Below the pieces are notes generated by a model. The model worked only from the letters and a program-made list of their open reading frames with translations, had not been told where the DNA came from and searched no databases. From positions 1-23,785 of the forward strand of contig CAVUCE010000019.1 of NCBI GenBank assembly GCA_963739985.1: a stretch of 23,785 bases of DNA, written 5' to 3'. Within the stretch, counting starts at the first letter, position 1. Each line of letters begins with the position of its first letter. Positions 7,643-14,323 of the stretch are shown here, in pieces. Both the position numbers and the translations under genes were made by a program. Source of the DNA: CAVUCE01 sp963739985 (GTDB lineage Bacteria > Bacteroidota > Ignavibacteria > Ignavibacteriales > Ignavibacteriaceae).

Positions 7643-7926
7643 ATGATCAAACAACCTCTTTTAAAAAGAATCCGCTATTTGAAAAATGTCCTTCATGCGG
7701 GGAAGTGAACTCACTTAGACGTTCACACACTCGCAACACAAAAGAAAAACTCATTAAACAATTAACCTTTTTCAAGGTTTACCGCTGCAAAAACTGCGGG
7801 TGGAGAGGTTATTTTTCAATTCTAACCATGAACGCCAGATCATTAAAATATGTTGGCATTTATTTTTTATTAGCTATTGTAACAGCGGGAATAATTTACG
7901 AAATACTCAAACGCTTCATGAGCTGA
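7643..7926 (+). CDS. Small zinc-ribbon protein with a C-terminal membrane segment, probably frameshifted near its start
   Basis: Reading back from the stop gives EKCPSCGEV, then about 20 residues, then CKNCGWRG: two CxxC knuckles of a zinc ribbon. A hydrophobic helix (about YVGIYFLLAIVTAGIIYEIL) and a basic end follow. The frame is open back to 7633 but has no ATG; the shortest possible start, GTG 7705, would remove the first CxxC pair. An ATG at 7643 in another frame reads MIKQPLLK. Adding one A to the five-A run at 7663-7667 joins it to KNPLFEKCPSCG and gives a complete protein of about 95 residues. I therefore annotate from 7643 with a one-base deletion or sequencing error. The function is unknown; the layout suggests a small membrane-tethered metal-binding protein. 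Confidence 0.6.
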
Positions 7927-8044
7927 AATCCAAAAACATCTTATAATTCGAAACATCCAACCCCAAATCCCCAAATGGGATTATCCAACAGCGTCTTTGC
8001 GACTTAGCGAGAAAAAACAAAACATCTTAAAAATTTAATTATAT

Positions 8045-8097
8045 TAACAACCGACAACCGACAACCACAACCAACAACCGACAACCGACAACCGACA
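8045..8097 (+). repeat. CAACCGA heptad array
   Basis: Seven to eight units of CAACCGA / CAACCAA, with one 6-nt unit, are followed by CATCCTC-type units. This array is of the same class as the in-gene arrays at 11966-12035 and about 19427-19475. Confidence 0.75.
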
Positions 8098-8361
8098 GCA
8101 TCCATCCTCCATCCACGTCTAAGACGGGCAGGTATCCAATATCCAGCAACCAATAGCCTACAACCCACAACCCAATCCCCGAAGGGGATTATCCAACAGC
8201 GTCTTTGCGACTTAGCGAGAAAAAAACAAAAAACATCTTGAAAATTTAAATATCCCCACAACCATCCTCCATCATCCAGCCACGTCTAAGACGGGCAGGT
8301 ATCCAGTATCCAGCAACCAATATCCCACAAACAACATCTCCCTCCCCCTTTATAAAAATCC

Positions 8362-8379
8362 ACAATAGTTATATATTGT
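8362..8379. promoter_or_regulatory. Short inverted repeat in the rfbA leader
   Basis: ACAATA (8362-8367) and TATTGT (8374-8379) form a perfect inverted repeat around an AT-rich centre about 20 bp before rfbA. It could be part of a promoter or operator; there is no other support. Confidence 0.25.
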
Positions 8380-8390
8380 AATCAAAAAAT

Positions 8391-8395
8391 AGGAG
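8391..8395 (+). promoter_or_regulatory. Ribosome binding site of rfbA
   Basis: AGGAG lies four bases before the ATG at 8400. It is one of the few strong Shine-Dalgarno sequences in the window and supports this start. Confidence 0.7.
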
Positions 8396-8399
8396 AACT

Positions 8400-9263
8400 A
8401 TGAAAGGCATAATCCTCGCCGGCGGGTCCGGTTCACGACTCTATCCGATTACAAAAGTTTACAGCAAACAGTTGACGCTCATTTACGATAAACCTCTCAT
8501 TTATTACCCGCTTTCCGTTTTAATGCTTGGTGGAATAAAAGATATCCTCATTATCTCAAATGAAGAAACAATTCCGCTATATAGACAATTATTCGGTGAT
8601 GGTTCACAAATGGGACTATCAATTTCCTACAAGCTTCAACCTGCACCAAACGGAATTGCCGAGGCATTTATTATTGGCGAAGAGTTTATAGGCGATGAAA
8701 ATGTTGCTCTCATTCTAGGTGATAATATTTTTTACGGTTCTCTTAATTTTCTTTACAACGCAATTACTAATAACAGCGGCGCTACAATTTTCGGCTACCA
8801 GGTAAATGATCCTCAGCGATATGGTATAGTTGAGTTTGATAAAAGCGGTAACGCAATTTCACTGGAAGAAAAACCGGTAAATCCCAGATCAAATTTTGCG
8901 GTGCCCGGTATTTACATATATAACAACGAAGTGATCGAAATATCGAAAAATCTAAAACCTTCCGCTAGAGGTGAACTTGAAATTACTGATGTTAATAAAG
9001 AATATTTAAAGCGAAATAATCTTAAAGTAGAAAAAATAGGTAGAGGCATTGCCTGGCTTGATACGGGTACACCTGAATCACTTCTGCAGGCAGCTAACTT
9101 TTTCGGAGTTATTGAACAGCGCCAGGGATTAAAAGTAGGCTGCGTCGAAGAAATCGCTTACAAAATGAAATTCATCAACAAAACGGAATTTCAAACTCTA
9201 ATTAACTCAATACCTAAATCATCATACCGCGAATATTTGGAGAGAATATTGCTGGATGCTTGA
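8400..9263 (+). CDS. rfbA: Glucose-1-phosphate thymidylyltransferase
   Basis: A 287-residue cytoplasmic enzyme that joins dTTP and glucose 1-phosphate into dTDP-glucose, the first step to dTDP-rhamnose and related sugars. The N-terminal nucleotide-binding signature is GGSGSRLYPIT (residues 8-18). The sugar-binding stretch is SKQLTLIYDKPLIYYPLS. Metal-binding aspartates are D108 in LILGDNIFYG and D221 in IAWLDTGTP, close to D110 and D225 of E. coli RmlA. The length is normal. A strong ribosome binding site supports the start. The last codons (LLDA and the stop) are encoded by the first units of a GCTGGAT heptad array, so the natural C-terminus may have been altered there. rfbC lies downstream across an S23 island; rfbB and rfbD are not in the window. 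Confidence 0.96.
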   Translation: MKGIILAGGSGSRLYPITKVYSKQLTLIYDKPLIYYPLSVLMLGGIKDILIISNEETIPLYRQLFGDGSQMGLSISYKLQPAPNGIAEAFIIGEEFIGDENVALILGDNIFYGSLNFLYNAITNNSGATIFGYQVNDPQRYGIVEFDKSGNAISLEEKPVNPRSNFAVPGIYIYNNEVIEISKNLKPSARGELEITDVNKEYLKRNNLKVEKIGRGIAWLDTGTPESLLQAANFFGVIEQRQGLKVGCVEEIAYKMKFINKTEFQTLINSIPKSSYREYLERILLDA

Positions 9264-9278
9264 TGCTGGATACTGTAC
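9251..9278 (-). repeat. Left heptad array of S23 island 1, over the rfbA stop codon
   Basis: Three clear 7-nt units (GCTGGAT, GCTTGAT, GCTGGAT) and a weaker fourth overlap the rfbA TGA at 9261-9263. On the minus strand they read ATCCAGC, the inverse of the plus-strand CCAGTAT array at 9841-9957. Confidence 0.7.
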
Positions 9279-9392
9279 TCTTGGTGTATTTGATTTCTGT
9301 AACATGTTTCTGATTGCCTGCACTTCTTTGACATAGCCCGTTCATTGGCGTTGGTGGATATAAATAGTAGTTTTTTGTATTATCTATAAATT

Positions 9393-9764
9393 ATGAGTTA
9401 TAAGAATTTAGATATTTGGAAGCTTTCAAGGGAATTAGTTATTGATATTCATAAAATGACTTTGGCTTTACCTAAATTTGAAAAATTTGAAGTAGGGAGT
9501 CAGATACGACGATCTAGCAAAACAGTTAAATCGACAATTGTAGAAGGATACGGTAGAAGATATTATAAAAAAGAATTTATAAAATTTATTATATATGCTC
9601 TGTCTTCAAATGACGAGACAATAGATCATCTGGAAACATTATTTGAGACTAAGTCGCTAAATGACGAAGAGCTGTACAATAATATTCATGAACGATTAGA
9701 GAAATTAGGTAAAATGATCAACAACTTTTTGAATTCATTAATTGAAAACCATAAAGGTAAATAA
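9393..9764 (+). CDS. Four-helix-bundle S23 (23S rRNA intervening-sequence family) protein, island 1
   Basis: A 123-residue protein of the S23 family. It has the usual opening YKNLDIWKLSRELV and the central helix motif SSKTVKSTIVEGYGRR (about 40-58), corresponding to the family signature SSxxxxNIAEGxGR. A third helix (FIKFIIYALSSNDETIDHLE) follows, then a C-terminal amphipathic helix. The family was first found inside 23S rRNA intervening sequences and is structurally related to the Avd protein of diversity-generating retroelements, a four-helix bundle that binds nucleic acid. No rRNA or reverse transcriptase is nearby. Here it sits alone between rfbA and rfbC, flanked by inverted heptad arrays (9251-9278 and 9841-9957). 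Its role is unknown; involvement with the arrays is my inference. Confidence 0.88.
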   Translation: MSYKNLDIWKLSRELVIDIHKMTLALPKFEKFEVGSQIRRSSKTVKSTIVEGYGRRYYKKEFIKFIIYALSSNDETIDHLETLFETKSLNDEELYNNIHERLEKLGKMINNFLNSLIENHKGK

Positions 9765-9840
9765 ATTTAATTTTGATAATTTCATTGCTGTTCGATAAAC
9801 GTGAAATGCTTTTTAAAGTAGATAACCACTGGAATGTACT

Positions 9841-9957
9841 CCAGAATCTAGTTGCAAGAATCCAGCCATGTCTAAGACGGGCAGGTATCCAGATGCCAGT
9901 ATCCAGATGCTAGTATCCAGTATCCAGTTGCTAGTATCCAGTATCCAGTTCCCAACT
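9841..9957 (+). repeat. Right heptad array of S23 island 1
   Basis: About fourteen units of consensus CCAGTAT / CTAGTAT / CCAGATG lie in strict 7-nt register. They are interrupted once by the plug TGTCTAAGACGGGCAGG (about 9869-9885). The array ends about 17 bp before the rfbC ATG. Confidence 0.85.
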
Positions 9958-9973
9958 CTATACACTAAGAATT

Positions 9974-10531
9974 ATGAAACAAATGCAAATAAAAAAAACA
10001 ACTATTCCCGGTCTTCTTATAATTACACCTGACGTTTTTGGTGATGAACGGGGTTACTTTTTTGAATCATACAACTATAATAAATTTAAATCAGCCAGTC
10101 TTGAGCTAAACTTTGTCCAGGACAATATCTCTAAATCTAAAAAGGGTACTATTCGCGGACTGCATTATCAAATTGGCGAATTTGCACAAGGTAAATTCTG
10201 TCAGGTCATCAAAGGAAAAGTACTTGATGTTGCGGTAGATATAAGATTTAATTCCCCCACTTTTGGAGAATATTACTCCGTTGAACTTTCGGAAGAAAAC
10301 CACACTCAATTTTGGATTCCGCCCGGATTCGCTCACGGTTTTTCCGTTCTTTCCGATGAAGCAATTTTTATGTATAAATGCACAAACTTTTATAGTAAGG
10401 AACATGAACGTGCAATTATTTTTAATGATAAAGACTTAAATATAGATTGGAAAGTTGACAACCCGATTGTATCTGAGAAAGATAAACTGGCAAAAGCCTT
10501 TTCAGAAATTGATAAAGACTTTTTGTACTAG
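9974..10531 (+). CDS. rfbC: dTDP-4-dehydrorhamnose 3,5-epimerase
   Basis: A 185-residue cupin enzyme that epimerises C3 and C5 of dTDP-4-keto-6-deoxyglucose on the way to dTDP-L-rhamnose. The dTDP-binding segment is DERGYFFESYN. The catalytic base is H64 in GTIRGLHYQ, and the acid tyrosine is probably Y134 in FMYKCTNFY. The conserved IPPGFAHGFSVLSD loop is present. The length is typical (about 180-185). The ATG at 9974 follows a heptad array by 17 bp, so the promoter or leader of the gene has been replaced by, or lies within, the island. The partner gene rfbA is upstream; rfbB and rfbD are not seen. A dispersed-repeat field follows. Confidence 0.95.
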   Translation: MKQMQIKKTTIPGLLIITPDVFGDERGYFFESYNYNKFKSASLELNFVQDNISKSKKGTIRGLHYQIGEFAQGKFCQVIKGKVLDVAVDIRFNSPTFGEYYSVELSEENHTQFWIPPGFAHGFSVLSDEAIFMYKCTNFYSKEHERAIIFNDKDLNIDWKVDNPIVSEKDKLAKAFSEIDKDFLY

Positions 10532-11085
10532 CAATTCACTATAGTCATATTGAACGGTTATGGTCAACTGGTCATTCTGAGTCCGGCGACAGCCGGCCGA
10601 AGAATCTAAAAAGATATCATGGATGTCTAAAAATTGTAAAACCAAATTCTGCTTTGTAAGTCGTTATATAGCCACATTCAAGTGTCGCAAACGCTAAAGT
10701 AACATATTAGAACATCGTAGATGTTCAACAATTGTAACATTACTTGAGCCAAGGAATATCAAATCCTCGTAGAGGATTGACAAAACCCTCTCCGCGCTTG
10801 TGTTTGCCAGCCTATGGATAGTCTTTTCGCGGTTGGAATTAATTACCAAATTGGTCATTCTGAGTCCGGCGACAGCCGGCCGAAGAATCTCCCGGAAAAA
10901 TTGAAATCCTTTCATTACCAAATCCTCGAAGAGGATCAACAAACCCACTTTGCGCCTTTGCGCCTCTGCGGTTAATTCCCTCTGCGGTTAATGCCTAACT
11001 CCGCTTTATTTCTTACCTTTTATTTTGTTAAATTTGTTATCATTAACTTAAAATATTACCATCTAAAAACTTAAATTGGATTTTT
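10532..11085. repeat. Gene-free repeat field between rfbC and the aminotransferase
   Basis: Two GTCATTCTGA...GAAGAATCT units share the core GTCCGGCGACAGCCGGCC (about 10569-10607 and 10854-10891). Palindromes are AACATCGTAGATGTT (10711-10725, followed by CAACAATTGTAAC), AATCCTCGTAGAGGATT (10762-10778) and a variant at about 10921-10936. A GCCAGCCTATGG plug lies at about 10806, and CTCTGCGGTTAAT units lie at about 10968-10992. No gene seen. Confidence 0.7.
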
Positions 11086-11925
11086 ATGAAAGTACCACTA
11101 TTAGATCTTAAACCGCAATATCATTCTCTCAAAAAAGAGCTCGATGAAGCAATACTAAATGTTGCTGAGTCTCAGTATTTTATTCTTGGACCTGAGGTTG
11201 CGAATATGGAAAAAGCATTCTGCGATTTTCTCGGCTGCAAACATGCAATCGGTGTCTCTTCCGGTACTGATGCGTTGTTGGTTGCTCTGATGGCTATCGA
11301 TATACAGCCCGGCGATGAAGTTATTGTCCCGACTTACTCTTTCTTTGCTACTGCCGGTGTAGTTTCCCGTCTTAATGCAATCCCTGTCTTCGTCGATTCG
11401 GATCCCGTTACTTTTAATATGAATCCCGCAAAAATTGAAGAAAAAATTACTTCTAAAACGAAAGCAATTATTCCGGTTCATCTATACGGACAAAGTTGTG
11501 AGATGGATGAAATTATGTCTATTGCTAAAAAACATAATTTAAAGGTAATTGAAGACGGTGCACAGGCAATTAGCACTCAGTATAAAGATGGAAAATGTGT
11601 TGGTACTATCGGAGATATTGGTTGTTATTCATTCTTCCCTAGTAAAAATTTGGGGTGTTATGGTGATGGTGGACTTGTTGTTACTAATGATGATGATCTC
11701 GGTTATAAATTAAAGATCTTACGTATGCATGGTTCTGATCCCAAGTATTATCATAAAATAATCGGCGGAAATTTTAGATTGGATGCTATTCAGGCTGCTG
11801 TGATAAATGTTAAACTTCCGCACTTAAATTCATGGTCTGAAGCTAGAAGAAATAATGCCGAAACTTATACAAAATATTTTGTTAGAAGCCGGGCTTGCGG
11901 AAGAAGAAGGCAAAATTTCTTTTGA
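11086..11925 (+). CDS. DegT/DnrJ/EryC1 sugar aminotransferase, N-terminal part of a frameshifted gene
   Basis: The PLP-binding large domain of a nucleotide-sugar aminotransferase. It shows VPLLDLKPQY at the start, SSGTDALLVAL for phosphate binding, IEDGAQA with the PLP-ring aspartate, and the Schiff-base lysine K187 in FFPSKNLGCYGDGG. These enzymes aminate keto-sugar nucleotides for O-antigen or capsule. The specific sugar cannot be told. The frame is correct to about ETYTKYF (11880), after which it reads into VRSRACGRRR and stops. The true continuation, LEAGLAEEEGK, lies in the +1 frame of the next entry, and removing one base around 11877-11883 rejoins them. The combined protein would be about 410 residues, slightly long because of an in-frame repeat array. 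Confidence 0.9.
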   Translation: MKVPLLDLKPQYHSLKKELDEAILNVAESQYFILGPEVANMEKAFCDFLGCKHAIGVSSGTDALLVALMAIDIQPGDEVIVPTYSFFATAGVVSRLNAIPVFVDSDPVTFNMNPAKIEEKITSKTKAIIPVHLYGQSCEMDEIMSIAKKHNLKVIEDGAQAISTQYKDGKCVGTIGDIGCYSFFPSKNLGCYGDGGLVVTNDDDLGYKLKILRMHGSDPKYYHKIIGGNFRLDAIQAAVINVKLPHLNSWSEARRNNAETYTKYFVRSRACGRRRQNFF

Positions 11926-12319
11926 TGAAAATAATAAAGTGCTCCTACCAAAACCAGTCTATAAACCAACAACCAATAACCAACAGCCAACACCCAACAG
12001 CCAAAATCCAACAACCAACACCCAACATCCAACAACCGAAGTTGCTAATTACCACATATACAATCAGTATATAATTAGAGTTGAGAGTAGAGATGAGTTG
12101 AGAAATTTTCTTGCACAAAACGAAGTTGCGACTGAAATATACTATCCCGTACCGTTCCATTTACAGGAATGCTTTAGTAACTTAGGATATAAAAAAGGTG
12201 ATTTCCCTGTTGCTGAGAGTGCTGCGGATACTTCTATTGCTTTACCTATTTATCCGGAATTATCAAATGAACAATTAAAATTTGTGGTTGATAAAATTGG
12301 TGAGTTTTTAAATGCGTGA
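11855..12319 (+). CDS. DegT-family aminotransferase, C-terminal part, carrying an in-frame heptad array
   Basis: This frame carries the small C-terminal domain of the aminotransferase above. True homology starts at LEAGLAEEEGKISFDENN (about 11880); the upstream ATG at 11855 is not a natural start. After LPKPVYK ten exact 7-nt units insert about 23 residues with the heptapeptide pattern PTTNNQQ / PTPNSQN / PTTNTQH. The protein then resumes in the same frame with NYHIYNQYIIRVESRDEL and the conserved EIYYPVPFHLQECF and ALPIYPELS motifs. The low-complexity insertion probably forms a disordered loop. The stop codon TGA lies in a degenerate array that opens S23 island 2. Confidence 0.87.
   Translation: MPKLIQNILLEAGLAEEEGKISFDENNKVLLPKPVYKPTTNNQQPTPNSQNPTTNTQHPTTEVANYHIYNQYIIRVESRDELRNFLAQNEVATEIYYPVPFHLQECFSNLGYKKGDFPVAESAADTSIALPIYPELSNEQLKFVVDKIGEFLNA
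11966..12035 (+). repeat. Exact 10 x 7-nt CCAACAN array inside the aminotransferase gene
   Basis: Ten consecutive 7-nt units of CCAACAN (variants CCAATAA and CCAAAAT) start exactly at a codon boundary and are translated as PTTNNQQ-type heptapeptides. Only the seventh position varies freely. The flanking gene sequence stays in one frame across the array. Confidence 0.9.
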
Positions 12320-12361
12320 TTGAGTGAATGCGTGGCTGAATGATTGAAAGAATGTATTGAG
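12314..12361 (-). repeat. Left array of S23 island 2, over the aminotransferase stop codon
   Basis: Forty-eight bases are readable as six octads or twelve tetrads. On the minus strand the unit is CANN (CAATCATT, CATTCACT). The TGA stop of the aminotransferase (12317-12319) is inside the first unit. The array is the inverse of 12854-12901. Confidence 0.75.
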
Positions 12362-12369
12362 GTTTAAAA

Positions 12370-12834
12370 ATGAATTCATATGCCGAGAAATATATTGAAA
12401 AGAACAAAAATATTAATAGAGGTTATAGGAAACTAGATGTTTGGAAGGAGGCTGTTGAACTTTTTGCGTTTGTAAATGAGAAATTAAATAATATTTCAAA
12501 TCTTTCATTTAAGGTGAAGTCTCAAATATTGGATTCTATATTATCGGTTTCTTCAAACATAGCAGAAGGATATTGTAGAAGATTTATAAAAGAAAACATA
12601 CAATTCAATTCTTATGCATTAGGTTCTTTAGGAGAAAATTATTCACAAATTTTTACTTTATTTAATTCAAGTTTGATTGATGAGCAATGGTTTAAGCTTT
12701 ATGATGAGAGACATTATTCATTAGAGAATAAACTTGTAAAATTAAATAGAGTTAACATAAAAAAACTAAAAAATAATTACGATTGGAAAAATGATTATCA
12801 AGTAAAAGAAATGATAGAAAAATATCTTGTATGA
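12370..12834 (+). CDS. Four-helix-bundle S23 family protein, island 2
   Basis: A 154-residue S23-family protein. After an N-terminal extension (about 17 residues) the canonical YRKLDVWKEAVELFAFV helix starts. The signature SSNIAEGYCRR follows in the second helix, then NIQFNSYALGSLGENYSQIF and a charged C-terminal tail. It is longer than the island 1 copy and clearly divergent from it, so the two are not a recent duplication. It lies between the aminotransferase and fcl, 8 bp after a CANN array and 19 bp before the inverted partner array. As for the other copy, the only known family context is rRNA intervening sequences and the Avd-like fold; a function here is not known. Confidence 0.88.
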   Translation: MNSYAEKYIEKNKNINRGYRKLDVWKEAVELFAFVNEKLNNISNLSFKVKSQILDSILSVSSNIAEGYCRRFIKENIQFNSYALGSLGENYSQIFTLFNSSLIDEQWFKLYDERHYSLENKLVKLNRVNIKKLKNNYDWKNDYQVKEMIEKYLV

Positions 12835-12853
12835 ACTGATTACATGAATACAA

Positions 12854-12901
12854 ACAATCATACATCCATGCATTCATACATGCAATCATACATACATGCA
12901 A
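12854..12901 (+). repeat. Right array of S23 island 2
   Basis: Forty-eight bases are readable as six octads or twelve CANN tetrads (CATA, CATG, CAAT, CATC), with a few weaker units on the left. It has the same length and unit count as the inverted left array at 12314-12361. Confidence 0.75.
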
Positions 12902-12979
12902 TCAAAAAGATATGATTAATTTATTTGATAGGCCCGTCGTTATTTTTTATAAAGTAAGTAGTAAAACTTTAATCTGAAA

Positions 12980-13927
12980 ATGAAAAAAAATAGTAAAATT
13001 TATATAGCCGGACATTCCGGTATGGTTGGTTCCGCAGTTACAAGAAGACTTGAAGAATTGAATTACAGTAATTTAATTCGAAGAAATTCTTCTCAATTAA
13101 ATTTAATCGAGCAAGCGGCTGTGAATGATTTCTTTGAGAATGAAAAGCCCGAAATTGTAATCGTTGCCGCTGCTAAAGTTGGAGGAATTTTAGCAAATAA
13201 TACTTACCGCGCCGATTTTATATACGATAATTTAATGATTGAAGCTAATATCATTAATGCTGCTTATAAAAGTGGTGTTGAAAAATTAATATTCTTAGGC
13301 AGTTCTTGTATTTATCCAAAGCTTGCGCCCCAGCCTTTAAAAGAAGAGTATTTGCTTTCTGATTATCTTGAGTTTACAAACGAGCCTTATGCTATTGCTA
13401 AAATCGCGGGTATAAAACTTTGCGAAAATTACTTCCGCCAATATGGAGCAAATTTTTATTCGGCTATGCCGACAAACTTATACGGTATAAATGATAATTT
13501 TGATCTGCAAACTTCTCATGTTCTTCCTGCTCTTATAAGAAAGTTTCATGAAGCAAAAACAAATGGCGATAAAACAGTTTCATTGTGGGGATCAGGAAAA
13601 CCTAAAAGAGAATTTTTATTTGTTGATGATCTCGCGGAAGCTATTGTTTATCTGATGGAAAACATTGATGCAAAGGATTTATATGGAAAAGATATTTCAC
13701 AGATAAATATTGGTACCGGAGAAGATTTGTCAATTGCTGAGTTAGCTTCTTTAATATCAGATATTGTCGGTTTTGATGGTGAAATAAAATATGATCCTTC
13801 AAAGCCTGACGGAACACCGAGAAAACTGATGGATGTTTCTCGTATCCATGAACTGGGATGGAAACACCGGACTTCATTACGTAAAGGCATTGAAGAAACT
13901 TATAAATGGTATTTGAAAAACAATTAA
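12980..13927 (+). CDS. fcl: GDP-L-fucose synthase
   Basis: A 315-residue short-chain dehydrogenase/epimerase that converts GDP-4-keto-6-deoxymannose to GDP-L-fucose using NADPH. The nucleotide-binding motif is GHSGMVGSAV (11-20). The family signature AAKVGGILANN follows, then SSCIYPKLAPQPLKEEYLL with the catalytic Ser/Cys pair. The YxxxK pair is Y137 and K141 in EPYAIAKIAG, very near Y136/K140 of the E. coli enzyme. The length is normal. Its partner gmd lies downstream but is separated by about 660 bp of S23-island and repeat sequence, an unusual gap for this gene pair. The stop codon TAA lies in the first unit of an AATTAAN heptad array. Confidence 0.96.
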   Translation: MKKNSKIYIAGHSGMVGSAVTRRLEELNYSNLIRRNSSQLNLIEQAAVNDFFENEKPEIVIVAAAKVGGILANNTYRADFIYDNLMIEANIINAAYKSGVEKLIFLGSSCIYPKLAPQPLKEEYLLSDYLEFTNEPYAIAKIAGIKLCENYFRQYGANFYSAMPTNLYGINDNFDLQTSHVLPALIRKFHEAKTNGDKTVSLWGSGKPKREFLFVDDLAEAIVYLMENIDAKDLYGKDISQINIGTGEDLSIAELASLISDIVGFDGEIKYDPSKPDGTPRKLMDVSRIHELGWKHRTSLRKGIEETYKWYLKNN

Positions 13928-13963
13928 CAATAATAAATTAAGAATTAAGAATTATAAATTAAA
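13922..13963 (+). repeat. Left AATTAAN heptad array of island 3, over the fcl stop codon
   Basis: Six consecutive 7-nt units (AATTAAC, AATAATA, AATTAAG twice, AATTATA, AATTAAA) run without a gap from 13922 to 13963. The TAA stop of fcl (13925-13927) lies in the first unit. It is the inverted partner of 14533-14574. Confidence 0.8.
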
Positions 13964-14323
13964 AAGTATTTCAGATAGAGTTATATTCTTATATAATGAT
14001 TTACTATCCTTCGAAGCGAATATATTCATATTTTTAATTCTCTAAAAAGATTACTAAAATTGGTATTCATTTGGTTACAATATTCTTACCCCCGCTAAGG
14101 AAAGAAGGGGTAGTTATTAAATAAAATATATTAACAAAACGTCGTAGACGTTTGATAATTGTAACTGTAGTTACTCTGAATAAAAAATGAACATCGTAGA
14201 TGTTCGACAGAAACTAAGCATAAATAATTGTTTGTATCAAATGAAATCTTTTCGGCGTTAACGGAATAATCATATAATTTAATTTGGATCGGGATTTAGC
14301 AAATAGATTATTTTATTTTGGAA
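13964..14323. repeat. Gene-free interior of island 3
   Basis: The palindrome AACGTCGTAGACGTT (14138-14152, followed by TGATAATTGTAAC) and AACATCGTAGATGTT (14190-14204) belong to the same family as 10711-10725. A CCCCCGCTAAGG...AGGGG stretch lies at about 14092-14110. No reading frame with recognisable content was found; the N-terminal part of the S23 relic cannot be traced. Confidence 0.55.

Larger units (their letters stand above)
7927..8399. repeat. Tandemly duplicated repeat module with heptad arrays, upstream of rfbA
   Basis: Two diverged copies of a module are offset by about 208 bp. Each contains GGGATTATCCAACAG, then CGTCTTTGCGACTTAGCGAG (7991 and 8199), an A-rich run, a heptad array and the plug CGTCTAAGACGGGCAGG (8116 and 8283), then CCAGTATCC-type heptads. 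In copy 1 a CAACCGA array (8045-8097) lies before the plug; in copy 2 it is mostly missing, so the plug-to-module distance is 41 bp shorter. The mini-palindrome AATCCCCGAAGGGGATT is at 8174-8190. No gene is present; a minus-strand ORF over 8004-8261 is repeat translation. Confidence 0.75.

Noticed and set aside
8004..8261. Minus-strand ORF with a VGCRLSVVGC-type peptide
   Set aside because: It is the reverse translation of the CAACCGA heptad array and the plug; low complexity only.
8042..9957. CRISPR array
   Set aside because: Units are 7 nt and contiguous, with no spacers of 25-40 nt and no cas genes; they are degenerate short tandem repeats.
11945..12160. Minus-strand ORF with a GCWMLGVGCW-type peptide
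   Set aside because: It is the reverse translation of the CCAACAN array inside the aminotransferase gene.
9393..12834. Diversity-generating retroelement, because S23 resembles Avd
   Set aside because: No reverse transcriptase, template repeat or variable repeat pair with adenine-specific differences is visible in the window.
9393..12834. S23 genes as 23S rRNA intervening sequences
   Set aside because: No rRNA sequence flanks any of the four loci; the neighbours are sugar-nucleotide and peptidase genes.
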